The position numbers and the translations under genes were made by a program. From NCBI GenBank assembly GCA_948146395.1, contig OX411552.1:1797501-1861500 (forward strand): a stretch of DNA of 64,000 nucleotides, given 5' to 3'. Below the pieces are notes generated by a model. The model was not told the origin of the DNA and searched no databases. It saw nothing but the letters and a program-made list of their open reading frames with translations. This document shows, in pieces, positions 57,501 to 63,373 of the stretch; within the stretch, counting starts at the first letter, position 1, and each line of letters begins with the position of its first letter. Source of the DNA: Fragum whitleyi. Its lineage: Eukaryota > Mollusca > Bivalvia > Cardiida > Cardiidae.

Positions 57501-59869
57501 TTTCTTTTGCTTGACAATTGGCAAGAGCTCCTTTAGAAATAATTTGCACTATTTTCTTATTTTCCAAGAGGTTTTACAATAAGCATGGCAAAGTTCATTT
57601 AAAATATGTCAATTATATTAATGTGTTTGTTTTTTTGAAATTGTTGCCTGCAAGTTCAAGATTTGTTTCTTGTTTCAATAATTTCCAAACCAAATTCCTG
57701 TCCGAGGCGTGTTAACTGATATTCCCAGAAAAATCCATTACAGCAGACAAGAGAGGAATACCAGCATTTCTCATTTATTACAAATATAATCAAACACTCA
57801 TCAAAGCAGGTTATTATACAAGATACAAGGCCCACATTTTCATAAATTAATGAAAACCAATCATACACATATTGACATGCTACCTTCCATTACTTGACCC
57901 TTTCCTGTATAATGTTTAATTGGTTAACTTAATCTCGGTTTTCAAGTTCTGTTTGAATGGGGCTAAACAATCTTTCAGTTATATCATAGTACATCATTTG
58001 ACCTTTGCCCTGCTTTGTTTAAATTTAATTATTGAGTTTTATACAAATTGCTGATTTTTGGATAGTTTCAAACAGTATGGCTCAATTTTTCTACATAATA
58101 CTTATGTACAAGCAGATAGTGTAGACTAAAATCAGACTGCATATCTATGCAGACTGATCTTCATCTGTACTGTCTGCCAATGCTTTGTCGTGAATGCATG
58201 AGAAGGGTTATCACCGTTTTCAAGTTTTGTTTCAATGGGATTTAACAATCATTCAGTTAAGTCATAGTGAAGTTGATTAGGGTTAGATAATGTGCTTCTT
58301 GGAAAGCACCTACACTAATGTCAGGGTTTGACACTTAGGGGAGCCCAGGAGTCAAAGGCTCCTAATTTTAAAGGTTAGACTCCCTCATTTTACAATTTAG
58401 GAGTCCGATGGACTCCTTTATCATAAAAGAATATATCAAGTCTACAATCCAAAAAGATTTCTTAGTTTTTGAAGTCATATTGTGGAAAAGAAGAAATGGC
58501 TTGTCATTGCCCCTAGTATAAAGAATTTTAGCTTGGACTCATTGACTTCATAAATCGGGAGTTCACTTGACTCTTCACTCACTGAAGTTAGTGTGAAACT
58601 CTGAATATTAAGGTCTGCAATACCTTATTTTGACATGTGCCTTTATCTCCCCTATAAGAACTACTACTATTTTTATGTTATCCATTCAAAATGTAATGTT
58701 GCATTGCATATAGCAAATTGTGAGGTTATTTGGGAATGCATACAGAAATTGGACTGTCACACTAAAAGAAAACATCACAAAACAAATAATTTGGTGAAAC
58801 ACACATATCCCCAAAACAGCAAGTTTATCAGAATTTTGACCTAAATAAATGACCTTGACCTTGTATTTGATTCAGATGCCGATTGGTAAGATTTGAGCTG
58901 GTGTCTGACATTTCCAACAATGTAATATGTGTGTGATAAAAAGTCAAAATGCAATACTTGGTTATTCTTTGCTGGACTCTATCTCCTGAAATACTTTTCT
59001 TTGATGGCTCAGTGTGAAACAGTTGTAACTGCCTATATTTTCATAGGCAGTTACAACTATTTTGCGCTAAGACATCAATTTGTTAGTATGGTTTTCTTCA
59101 ATTGACCTTTTTCGAATAGCTATTCACAAATAGAAATGTGACCCGTAAGTCTAAATGGCAACATCTTGGTAGTACAGTAAAACTCTTATGAAGCAACCAC
59201 CTAGGGGACAACAACAAAAATCGGTCGCTTATGGAAATGGTCTCTAAATACAATATTTCATTATCAAAAAGACAGGTCATTTTGATGGTATATATAGATT
59301 GTCACTTAAGTTATTCTGTGTCCTATGACGTTCAAACCTATAAGAATCGTCCCATGGGACGATTTTTATGGGTTCCAACAACAAGACATTCAAAAATAAA
59401 CAATTTTTCGTTATTAAACTGACCACTTTTTCATTTATTTTGCTTAAATTGAAGGGCCGTTTTATAATGGTCGCTTAATAAAATTGGTCGCCTAAAAGAA
59501 GTGGTCACTCGAGAAATAAAAACTGTTCATAAAATGTGGATCCTAATCAGAATGCATGGACCTAACTGCTTGACTGTTTTTTCTGAATCTAGAATGATCA
59601 TCCAACCTCCCTCCAATAGAATATTTTCTGAAATGAAATCGGAATTTCCAGATGGTTTCCTTTTAGCCTGACGAGTCACAAAATTTTTTTTCTTGAACTT
59701 ACAGCAGTATTTCCTGAAGTCTATCACTCGGCGCCGTCTTCAGTCCCGAGAGTAAATGTTGCAGCTTGCTGACACTCTGGGTAGCGGTTGATACTGGGGT
59801 TATAGTTGGGTCCTTTTCCTTCAGGTATCGTCGGCCCGTCAGCGGTGTGGAGGGGGCGAGGGTTCGAGT
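32864..59869 (-). CDS. RBL1: Retinoblastoma-like pocket protein (p107/p130 type), 16 exons, 5' incomplete
   Basis: Sixteen minus-strand exons with GT-AG introns join in one frame (2,142 bases, 713 codons plus stop). Visible residues 1-~265 cover pocket domain A, starting TPLTGRRYLKEKD and TPVSTATQSVSKLQ, with IVDIFDLKPFYFYKVIEI. Residues ~265-397 are the spacer, including the KRRLF cyclin-binding motif. Residues ~398-490 are domain B (VYHLAHVRLQDLCDRL, DRHLDQIIMCAVYVIAK, SQSFQNIMKCYRLQPQAQS, VYRSVL). The tail has many Ser/Thr-Pro sites (PPTPTK, LLSPLP, TSPRR, YISPHK, RSPAN). Pocket proteins bind E2F4/5 and DREAM and are inactivated by CDK phosphorylation. The spacer type and the PVYISPHK-like tail favour RBL over RB1; one invertebrate gene is usually equally related to RBL1 and RBL2. 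N-terminal exons were not found up to 64000. Five exons terminate tandem arrays that copy their 3' splice site. Confidence 0.95.
33095..33715. repeat. Tandem ~155-bp repeat in RBL intron
   Basis: Three units (marker CAAAGGGCAATAACT at ~33254, 33410 and 33564) with CACTTCTCCTCCATGAGATC and ATACTTTAGGAGATATGCTC, preceded by the head ACAAGAGCCATGTTGGACAT. A sister copy with the same head and units is at 47943-48345 in the same gene. Confidence 0.75.
33716..34570. repeat. Tandem ~300-bp repeat in RBL intron
   Basis: Two good units and a diverged one share TTCAAATTGTCTATAGTAA, GACGAGGCCTCAAATCC and TTTGATTTGGCCCAAGGGTT, each ending in a GGACGGACGG-like stretch. Confidence 0.65.
35036..35284 (-). 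mobile_element. tRNA-derived SINE (family 2), near full length
   Basis: On the minus strand the head has an A-box TAGCGCAGATGGTAGTGC and a B-box GGTTCAATCCCC. The body follows (AATGGGTTGAAAATCG, GGGAAACCATTGTTAGGTGC), and a short ATTG-type tail lies at the left end (GATTGATTGATTGA at ~35029-35042). Confidence 0.8.
35500..35673 (-). CDS. RBL1: RBL exon (visible residues 592-649)
   Basis: Acceptor ATTTCAG, donor GTAAGT, phase 0-0. Encodes LLSPLP, TTSPRR and YSVYISPHK, conserved proline-directed sites of the p107/p130 C-terminus. Confidence 0.93.
35674..37085. other. RBL intron, nothing recognised
   Basis: 1.4 kb of AT-rich intron with loosely repeated TTTTTCA/GACCCCA blocks (GTGACCCCAACTTTTTTT, GTGACCCCATTTTTTC). 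No exon, RNA or clear element. Confidence 0.5.
37086..37145 (-). CDS. RBL1: RBL exon (visible residues 572-591)
   Basis: 60-base phase 0-0 exon, acceptor CCTTATAG, donor GTAAGTAT. Encodes VFVTAVKQYAVRFS, equivalent to the segment after LIQFYN in vertebrate p107. Confidence 0.88.
37870..38095. repeat. GATCAG/GCACAG dispersed repeat copy
   Basis: Contains GACTCTGACCAGCCTATGCA / TGCACAGTCTGACCAGAGTC and TCAGTAGACCATCAGGTAAC. It is nearly collinear with 43095-43350 in another intron of the same gene. Confidence 0.75.
38145..38287 (-). CDS. RBL1: RBL exon (visible residues 524-571)
   Basis: Acceptor TTTGTAG, donor GTATGTTG, phase 1-0. Encodes SSSTLPVPHPSSHPPTPTKL and EERGDLIQFYNR, almost word for word the vertebrate p107 segment. 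Confidence 0.95.
38718..38870. mobile_element. GGTAGTGGACC MITE copy (degenerate)
   Basis: Left end TTAAGGTAGTAGACCCG is intact; the right end is eroded (TTAAATTAACTAC). Confidence 0.6.
39224..39350 (-). CDS. RBL1: RBL exon (visible residues 482-524), end copy of a 138-bp array
   Basis: Acceptor CATTGTAG, donor GTAAGTTT, phase 0-1. Encodes VYRSVLLTSRDRHTSGSS and ends DKEENKDK. The first ~100 bases of the exon and its acceptor are repeated twice more upstream in gene sense. Confidence 0.93.
39351..39645 (-). repeat. 138-bp array copying the exon's 3' splice site (3 copies incl. exon)
   Basis: Marker GACGTC at 39325, 39463 and 39601 gives a period of exactly 138. Each extra unit carries an intact TTGTAG|GTATATAGAAG acceptor and ~95 bases of exon, then ~43 bases of intron. 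Read in the correct phase, an extra unit stays open until the TAG of the next acceptor. Confidence 0.92.
39780..40205 (-). mobile_element. Two fragments of SINE family 2
   Basis: About 39800-39945 and 39990-40200 share CCAGCTGCTATCC, TGATTATCAACC and GTGGGAGACAAATAGTC with the full SINE at 40352-40612. Both lack a clear head. Confidence 0.6.
40352..40612 (-). mobile_element. tRNA-derived SINE (family 2), near full length
   Basis: Head at the right end (minus strand TAGTGCACTTGGTAGCGC and TAGGTTCCATCCCTGACA), body as at 35036-35284. The GGTAGTGGACC MITE at 40618 follows directly. Confidence 0.75.
40618..40777. mobile_element. GGTAGTGGACC MITE copy
   Basis: Ends CAGGTAGTGGACCTG and CAGGTCTACTATCTTAA. 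It lies six bases from the SINE head. Confidence 0.7.
40848..40919 (-). CDS. RBL1: RBL exon (visible residues 458-481), end copy of a 41-bp array
   Basis: 72-base phase 0-0 exon, acceptor TTGTAG, donor GTAAGTAT. Encodes VTNKSQSFQNIMKCYRLQPQ, a core helix region of pocket domain B. The first 16 bases and the acceptor are part of the tandem array to its right. Confidence 0.95.
40920..41240 (-). repeat. 41-bp array copying the exon's 3' splice site (~8 copies)
   Basis: The block GGGATTTATTTGTTACCTAC recurs every 41 bases from 40904 to about 41190. On the minus strand each unit reads TTGTAG|GTAACAAATAAATCCC, the acceptor plus the first 16 exon bases. In the exon's phase each extra unit meets TAA seven codons in. 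Units are almost identical. Confidence 0.95.
41241..41864. other. RBL intron, remainder
   Basis: AT-rich sequence with a degenerate GGACAGACAGACAGAC tract near 41718, which marks the end of a dispersed repeat. No exon. Confidence 0.5.
41865..42044 (-). CDS. RBL1: RBL exon (visible residues 398-457), pocket domain B
   Basis: Acceptor ATTATAG, donor GTAGGTAC, phase 0-0, 60 codons. Encodes VYHLAHVRLQDLCDRLEI, LHKKIWTLIEHVV and DRHLDQIIMCAVYVIAK, the start of domain B. Confidence 0.97.
42257..42396. repeat. 140-bp foldback in RBL intron
   Basis: Arms CTACATACTTAGTGT...GATAATTGTC and GACAATTAT...ACACTAAGTATGTA surround a TTGGCAAAGCCT loop. Pairing is imperfect but covers almost the whole element. 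Confidence 0.65.
42495..42782 (+). mobile_element. tRNA-derived SINE (family 3)
   Basis: The head CTGGCCGAGTGATTACTGGT with B-box-like GGGTTTGAGCCCCACCAG resembles the Leu/Ser class of tRNA; the body runs to about CGTTACAAAAGAATAATTTC. It ends about a dozen bases from the splice donor of the RBL exon at 42795. Confidence 0.7.
42795..42968 (-). CDS. RBL1: RBL exon (visible residues 340-397), spacer
   Basis: Acceptor TATTTAG, donor GTAAGCAG, phase 0-0. A Q/T/K-rich spacer (TPQTPPVKETTEEK) ends KKRGGSLGLFIRK, the motif that precedes domain B in p107/p130. Confidence 0.93.
43095..43350. repeat. GATCAG/GCACAG dispersed repeat copy
   Basis: Collinear with 37870-38095: GCAAAGCAAAGACTC, GTGCATCTGCACAGTCTGAC, TCAGTAGACCATCAGATAAC and AATTGTTGGAAACGTCACAC. 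Confidence 0.75.
43410..43633 (-). CDS. RBL1: RBL exon (visible residues 265-339), spacer with KRRLF; end copy of a 94-bp array
   Basis: Acceptor CATTACAG, donor GTGAGTGA, phase 1-0. Encodes SPTGPSAADRFSSPSPGS and AKRRLFSAPG, the RxL cyclin-docking motif of p107/p130 with flanking Ser-Pro sites. About the first 65 bases and the acceptor belong to the array on its right. Confidence 0.95.
43634..45130 (-). repeat. 94-bp array copying the exon's 3' splice site (16 copies plus one degenerate)
   Basis: The acceptor marker GGGTCAGCTGTAATG occurs at 43627 (the exon) and then every 94 bases to 45037; a shortened unit follows at 45113. Each unit has ATTACAG|CTGACCCTCC plus ~65 bases of exon and ~30 of intron. 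Variants ACAAGG, ACATGG and ATAAGG at one position partly alternate, which hints at dimeric expansion. In the exon's phase every unit runs into a TAA within about 30 codons. 94 is not a multiple of three. Confidence 0.96.
45383..45473 (-). CDS. RBL1: RBL exon (visible residues 235-265)
   Basis: Acceptor TTTACAG, donor GTTAGTTG, phase 0-1. Encodes SLPPHSDQSKEAKISLRRIV, the variable end of domain A and start of the spacer. This is the least conserved exon; identity rests on position and frame. Confidence 0.85.
45563..45784. mobile_element. piggyBac-like MITE with AAGCAATTTCTTC hairpin
   Basis: Ends CCCTTTGCTGTTTCATCC and AAAGGAAAGGG; TTAA follows the right end, with a mutated copy on the left. 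A central hairpin AAGAAATTGCTT / AAGCAATTTCTT. Same family as 56923-57144 and 61569-61789. Confidence 0.75.
45938..46180. mobile_element. MITE with GGGGCCCGTTTTACTAAA ends
   Basis: Inverted ends GGGGCCCGTTTTACTAAA and TTTAGTAAAACAGGCCCC, with subterminal CTTACG/CGTAAG also inverted. 243 bp, non-coding, no sure target duplication. Confidence 0.75.
46683..46778 (-). CDS. RBL1: RBL exon (visible residues 203-234)
   Basis: Acceptor CTTTACAG, donor GTCAGTAA, phase 0-0. Encodes IEESILETLAWRNDSPLWEA, matching IEEQILDHLAWKPESPLWE of p130 domain A. Confidence 0.96.
46885..47330 (+). repeat. TGACCTTGA-box dispersed repeat (2 subunits)
   Basis: Starts ACAAGATGTGTTTGTGAAAC, ends GATGCGGGGGCATA. It has two ~145-base subunits with TGACCTTGACAGATGACCTT and a GGACGGACGG tract. 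Minus-strand open frames here are by-products of the repeat. Confidence 0.75.
47845..47945. repeat. Half copy of the GTGTGGAAATACGA element
   Basis: GAGGTGTGGAAATACG and ACTTGTCCATGGACAAGTCA match the complete element at 50057-50404; it is cut by the following ACAAGAGCC repeat. Confidence 0.6.
47943..48345. repeat. Tandem ~155-bp repeat, second copy in RBL
   Basis: Same head (ACAAGAGCCATGTCGGACAT) and units as 33095-33715. Confidence 0.75.
48346..49028 (+). repeat. Composite repeat ending in a GCTCAGGTGAGCT hairpin
   Basis: ~170-base units (GAGGTCCACTAGATGATGC, GAAAGCTGTCTGCCTTCTGG) end in AGCACTTCGTGCTCAGGTGAGCT then AAAAA. It is the inverted relative of 20535-21660 and stops 11 bases from the next RBL exon. 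Confidence 0.7.
49040..49160 (-). CDS. RBL1: RBL exon (visible residues 162-202), domain A
   Basis: Acceptor GTTTCAG, donor GTAAGTTG, phase 2-0. Encodes FPWIVDIFDLKPFYFYKVIE and EEDGLSRDVVKHLNH, strongly conserved in p107/p130 domain A. Confidence 0.97.
49190..49560. other. Intronic segment with octamer and CRE-like sites plus a hairpin
   Basis: Contains TATGCAAATGAG (octamer ATGCAAAT, ~49269), the palindrome TGACGTCA (~49319) and another TGACGTCG (~49193), then a hairpin AACAGATAAAAAC / GTTTTTATCTGTT (~49497-49540). It could be an enhancer or an unrecognised transposon; sequence alone does not decide. Confidence 0.35.
49895..49977 (-). CDS. RBL1: RBL exon (visible residues 135-162), domain A
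   Basis: Acceptor TTTCCAG, donor GTACGAAA, phase 0-2. Encodes ALVEHEIFHKSLMACCLEII and FSYNSQ, equivalent to FHRSLLACCLEVV of p130. Confidence 0.96.
50057..50404. mobile_element. GTGTGGAAAT foldback element
   Basis: Ends AGGAGTGTGGAAATACGACT and GGGAATTCCACACCTCTG, with internal ACTTGTCC boxes in both orientations. Copies are at 47845-47945 (half) and 62513-62855, and a fragment near 34745-34855. Confidence 0.65.
50641..51066. repeat. 213-bp tandem duplication, two near-perfect copies
   Basis: GGTTTTTGTTCAATTCAAGG begins at 50641 and again at 50854. Both copies run to GGACGGACAGATGGTTGGAC with no difference that I could see, so the duplication is recent. Confidence 0.85.
51484..53454 (+). 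repeat. TGACCTTGA-box repeat, amplified with a 760-bp tandem duplication
   Basis: Three ACAAGATGTGTTTGTGAAAC heads (51487, 52406, 53165) and three CGGGGGCATA ends. Sequence around 51640-52400 recurs offset by about 760 bases at 52401-53164. Sub-units of ~150 bases each carry several TGACCTTGA boxes. It fills most of the RBL intron between exons 49895-49977 and 53814-53963. Confidence 0.8.
53814..53963 (-). CDS. RBL1: RBL exon (visible residues 85-134), end copy of a 319-bp duplication
   Basis: Acceptor TATTTTAG (a CAG seven bases inside would put a stop in frame), donor GTAAGTTA, phase 0-0. Encodes PSENHPGSQLDFAKRRLHLG and CLYYKTLESIL, matching p130 RFAEMLYYKVLESVI. Confidence 0.94.
53899..54536 (-). 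repeat. 319-bp tandem duplication copying the exon's 3' splice site (2 copies)
   Basis: CACTCTCCAAGATG at 53899 recurs at 54218. Each copy has the last 65 bases on the acceptor side of the exon, the TTTTAG acceptor and ~250 bases of intron that include a fragment of SINE family 2. In phase, the extra copy meets TAG after about 29 codons. Confidence 0.92.
54537..55707. other. RBL intron, sparse repeats
   Basis: Contains a degenerate AAGAAGAATTTGCTT / AAGCAATTTCATCTT hairpin (~55140-55180) and repeated AGGTCCTTCAGGC and GGCCCATCA phrases. No exon recognised. Confidence 0.5.
55708..55792 (-). CDS. RBL1: RBL exon (visible residues 56-84), end copy of a 134-bp array
   Basis: Acceptor GATTCCAG, donor GTAGGGTC, phase 2-0. 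Encodes EHGGSSLLETITQRVEEMGD and FCNHYVQ, equivalent to the IANRLKEMFEIYSQHFQ helix of p130. Confidence 0.93.
55793..56290 (-). repeat. 134-bp array copying the exon's 3' splice site (4 copies plus a fragment)
   Basis: CCATCTCCTCTACAC at 55737 (exon), 55871, 56005 and 56139, and a truncated start at 56273, give a period of exactly 134. Each full unit has the acceptor TTCCAG|GGAACATGGGG and ~60 exon bases. Extra units share changes not in the exon (CAATAATGATGAACCCC), and two have CGTCGTGTG. In phase each ends at a TGA after ~24 codons. Confidence 0.95.
56923..57144. mobile_element. piggyBac-like MITE, intact TTAA duplication
   Basis: TTAA|CCCTTTCCTGTTTT ... AACAGCAAAGGG|TTAA, 222 bp, with the central hairpin AAGAAATTGCTT / AAGCAATTTCTTC. 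The best-preserved copy in the window. Confidence 0.85.
57392..57445. mobile_element. 54-bp deletion derivative of the GGTAGTGGACC MITE
   Basis: Only the two inverted ends remain, TTAAGGTAGTGGACCAGTAA and TTACGGGTCCACTACCTTAA, giving an almost perfect hairpin. Confidence 0.8.
58113..58170. repeat. GATCAG hairpin
   Basis: TAGACTAAAATCAGACTGCA facing TGCAGACTGATCTTCATCT. The same short hairpin occurs near 7243, 15703, 32655, 45216 (half), 61815 and 62950. Confidence 0.65.
58320..58600. repeat. GGAGTC repeat copy
   Basis: Short relative of 23891-24315 with GGGTTTGACACTTAGG, AGGAGTCCGATGGACTCC and the remnant hairpin GAAGAAATGGCTTG. Confidence 0.55.
59001..59078. repeat. GGCAGTTACAACTG hairpin MITE copy
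   Basis: TTGATGGCTCAGTGTGAAAC and AGTTGTAACTGCCTAT face ATAGGCAGTTACAACT and GCTAAGACATCAA. Confidence 0.7.
59175..59524. mobile_element. pogo-like MITE (CAGTAAAACTC)
   Basis: CAGTAAAACTCTTATGAAGC after a TA on the left; right end GAAATAAAAACTG. Subterminal GGTCGCTTA boxes repeat inside (ATCGGTCGCTTATGG, ATGGTCGCTTAATAA). The right TA is missing. Confidence 0.45.
59703..59869 (-). CDS. RBL1: RBL exon (visible residues 1-56), start of pocket domain A
   Basis: Acceptor TTGATCAG, donor GTAAGTTC, phase 0-2. Encodes PLTGRRYLKEKDPTITPVST and ATQSVSKLQHLL, which mark the entry into pocket domain A. It is the most upstream exon found. Confidence 0.95.
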
Positions 59870-61568
59870 CTGATCAAAAGAAAGACAATAACATGGACTA
59901 GAGGGGTATGGCCAAGTTTGTTCATTGTGTAAACACTGACATCCATTATGATCAGGAGGATTTTCTCCTGAACTTGTGACTGCAGCTGAGAAAATCTTTT
60001 TAAAAATACTGTAAACCATCATTTTTCATTGCACTTCTTATATAATACTATTTTTCCTTTTCTATTTGACTAGATATTACTCAACTATTGTTGGCTTATA
60101 AGGTTACAACATAACAACAAACATAAATTCCATTTTTCTAGTTCCTAAGATTATTTTCCTCCAAGCATATGTTTTTGTTCAAGACATATCCACTTATCTA
60201 CACTATAGGTAATTCCAATAAATTCTGTTTTTGGTCCAACATAGTGAAAAGTTTAAAAGTGACGGTGAAACGCTTCATTTATTCATTTTGTTTTCAGCGG
60301 AAATGTCAAGTCAAGGCATGTTTTCCGCCTTTACTTTCTTTTCAAGAATTAAACAATTTGAAGTTCAATTTTAGCCAAACAACCATTCCCAGTTCTGTTC
60401 CTAAGCAAGCATAGTCACTTCATTTCACCAAAACCACAAATTAAAACCTCAAAACCAAGATTTCATTCTTTCTTCTCTTCCATTCATTCCCTCCATTTAC
60501 TATTTATAAACTTCCATGTTAAAACATACATCCAATCTGGATTGTTTATCAACAAACTCGGTATTCCAATCAGGTCAAATCCACAGTAAAATCACCAGAA
60601 ATCCACATCAGTTATTGTATACAAATATTCATCCTTAATTGATAATTTAGCAGCAAATCAGCTGCACACTGAAATCAGCTGATTCCCTCTATTACGAACT
60701 TCACCTATATGAAGACTCAGATTAGGCCTTAAGATACAGAGAAATACTATGAATTTAAACTGCAAATTTTAATCAATAACTTAATCAAACCCTATGTTGT
60801 GGGTACTCTTTTGAATTGTCCTAAGACAATGCAAAAGAGTACCCACAATATATGGGCTAAAACGTAAATGAACAGATTAAGAATATTATCAATATTTGTT
60901 ATCTGGAGCATTAAGACTGGTTTACTAAATATAAATTTTCTTTGTTCTGTATTGGTTAATTTAAGAATAGAGGGAAGATAGGGTACAAGTCTATACCTGA
61001 TTGACAATTCAAGGCCAAACCAAATACAATAATTGGGTTTATGGACTGGGTATTATTTATCAGTATTATTGAATTTAATGGACTTTTTGAAGTAACTCAT
61101 CACCAGTTTTCTATAATGGAATTTATCCCCACTTTCAACAATAATTCAATTCTATTGTAGCAGCTGGTGCACCTATCTGGCTTTCTTTTTTTCTCATACA
61201 AGCATAACCCCACTCACTCCCCACTCACTCCTGGCCACCAGCTGTTCATCCCAAGAGAATAAATCTGCTTATCACTAACTCATAATTGCATGATAAAATT
61301 CATACCTGTCAATACTTGCAACATTTCTAGAGACATAAAATGTAAATAACTATCTTCTTTTGCAATTAAATTTTTAGGAGTCAGTGAAAACTATTGTAAT
61401 TACCTTTAAATGTAACAATAGTATTGAACTGACCTACTAAGGTTTCAGGTCACTCTCACTCCCTCTCAGAGAAACATTTATATGAAAGCTTGAAGGTGGT
61501 TTTGAAAAAGATCAGCATCCATGTTACTAATTTAGAAACACACTGGAAAATGACCAACTCATGCTTAA

Positions 61569-61789
61569 CCCTTTTCTGTTTAATCCTTGCTTTTTACATG
61601 CCTGTGATTTTATGATTGTGAAAACATTGTGAAAAAAGAAGAAATTGCTTCTGAAAAGCAATTTCTTCTTTTTCCACACTATTTTCTATCCTACAGAATG
61701 GTTATTTTTCAAATTAAATCCACTTTTAATTTTTGTCTGCAAAACCTTTGAATATGGACAAGTCCAAAATTTTGTAAAACAGGAAAGGT
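61569..61789. mobile_element. piggyBac-like MITE copy
   Basis: TTAA|CCCTTTTCTGTTTAATCC ... AACAGGAAAGG|TTTAA, hairpin AAGAAATTGCTTCT / AGCAATTTCTTCTT in the middle. Confidence 0.8.
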
Positions 61790-62512
61790 TTAACCTAGAA
61801 TATTCCTCGTTTGGTAAGGATCAGCCTACAGATATGTGTAGTTTGATCTTAATCTTCATCTGTTTGTCCTTTTTAATAATTGTAGGTGCCTTTATGTTTA
61901 TAGGCAGTTAAAACTGTTTTTTTAGGCTGAGCCTTGCAAAAGAAGTTTTTTTCATAGTTTCATTTCATAATGACCAGGGTTTTGAGGGACACAGCTTTTG
62001 CTCCTTTAAGACTTGAAGAAAAAAATTCATTCAGCTTGACAAGGGTAAAGACAAGGCATTTTTTAATTTATTTGTGCAAGAATCCTCTTCAGCAACATAT
62101 ACTCCATGCATGACTTGTTTAAACCCTATCAAAAATATCCTTACTCATTTGCAGCTCTTGAAGTAAAAAGAGACCTTCTGGGTAGTGCATAAAATTTCTA
62201 CCCTAGTCAGACTAGGGAGATTGCAGAGACAGAGTATTCAGGCTAATTTCTGAATCAAGGTATTCCTAAGAAGCTTGCAGAGATGATAGTTGGTCTAATT
62301 TCTGAATTAAGATTGTTCATTCTACCTTCCTGTATGAGAATTTATGAAATGTGAGCCCTTCCATGAGCCAATCTCTTGTTTAAATATTTATTTCACAGAT
62401 GGTCTTATTTTGATCATAGCACAGATCACATTCTAAATGGACCATACCATATGCAAGCTAGTAAAGACAATAAGATCAGCCTAATCTTACTCTACACAGC
62501 ACAACAAGTTGG

Positions 62513-62855
62513 ACATGGGTATGGAATTCTCACGCCTGACTCGTCAGACACAGGCTTTCCCACTTCAGACAAGTACTTCTTTCTAGGCCACTTTGTCTGT
62601 GGACAAGTCAATACCAGAGCAAATCTTCATAAAGTTCTCAAAATTTCTGGGAGAAAAGTTATCCTATTGTTTGTATCAAAGAGGAGAAAACATTGTCTTT
62701 AATGAAGGAAATGCTCAAGGACAGCATTTCCTTCATTAAAAACAATGTTTTTCTCAATATTTATTAATTAATGATTTTGGGGCAAGTTCATTTTTGAAAT
62801 TGACTTTTACTTGTCCATGGACAAGTTGAGAAAAGTTGTATTTCCACACATCTGA
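62513..62855. mobile_element. GTGTGGAAAT foldback element, inverted copy
   Basis: ATGGGTATGGAATTCTCACG at the left and GTATTTCCACACATCTGAG at the right, with CTTGTCCATGGACAAG and an inner hairpin AATGAAGGAAATGCT / AGCATTTCCTTCATT. Confidence 0.65.
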
Positions 62856-62949
62856 GTTGGAGAAGATTTTTACTAGGCAGAATAAGTGTGATTTTGAGTA
62901 TTGGGCACAATCCTTGAACTGCCGGTCTGGGAATAAGCTTTTGCAAGAA

Positions 62950-62995
62950 ATACAAAGATCAGCCTGCTCATATGTACTGTCTGATCTTTGTCTAT
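62950..62995. repeat. GATCAG hairpin
   Basis: ACAAAGATCAGCCTGCTCAT facing GTACTGTCTGATCTTTGTC. Confidence 0.6.
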
Positions 62996-63373
62996 AATAC
63001 CAGACTAGATATATTTTCACCATTTTTACCTTTTTAACTTGTACATAATGTAAGTAATTTTTACATATCTTAAGGGTGAACTGAATTTGATATGTAAAGA
63101 AGAATGTTAATTTGAAAGAAGTTCAAAGAGAAACATGGTTTCAAGTTTGCTTTACATTCATTGAACTTTATACTTTTATTTGGCCTTAACCATTTACTTT
63201 TGGCTTTATACTAGTATTTTACAATACTCCTACAGCCACTTAAATGTTACCAGAGAAGAAATTTACAATATTTAACCCTTGTAATGCTGAATAAATTTTG
63301 GCTAAAAATTTTCATCAAAATCAAAGGGCAAAAAGCACTGAAAGTACCAATTGTAGGTCAATTTTGATTTGAA

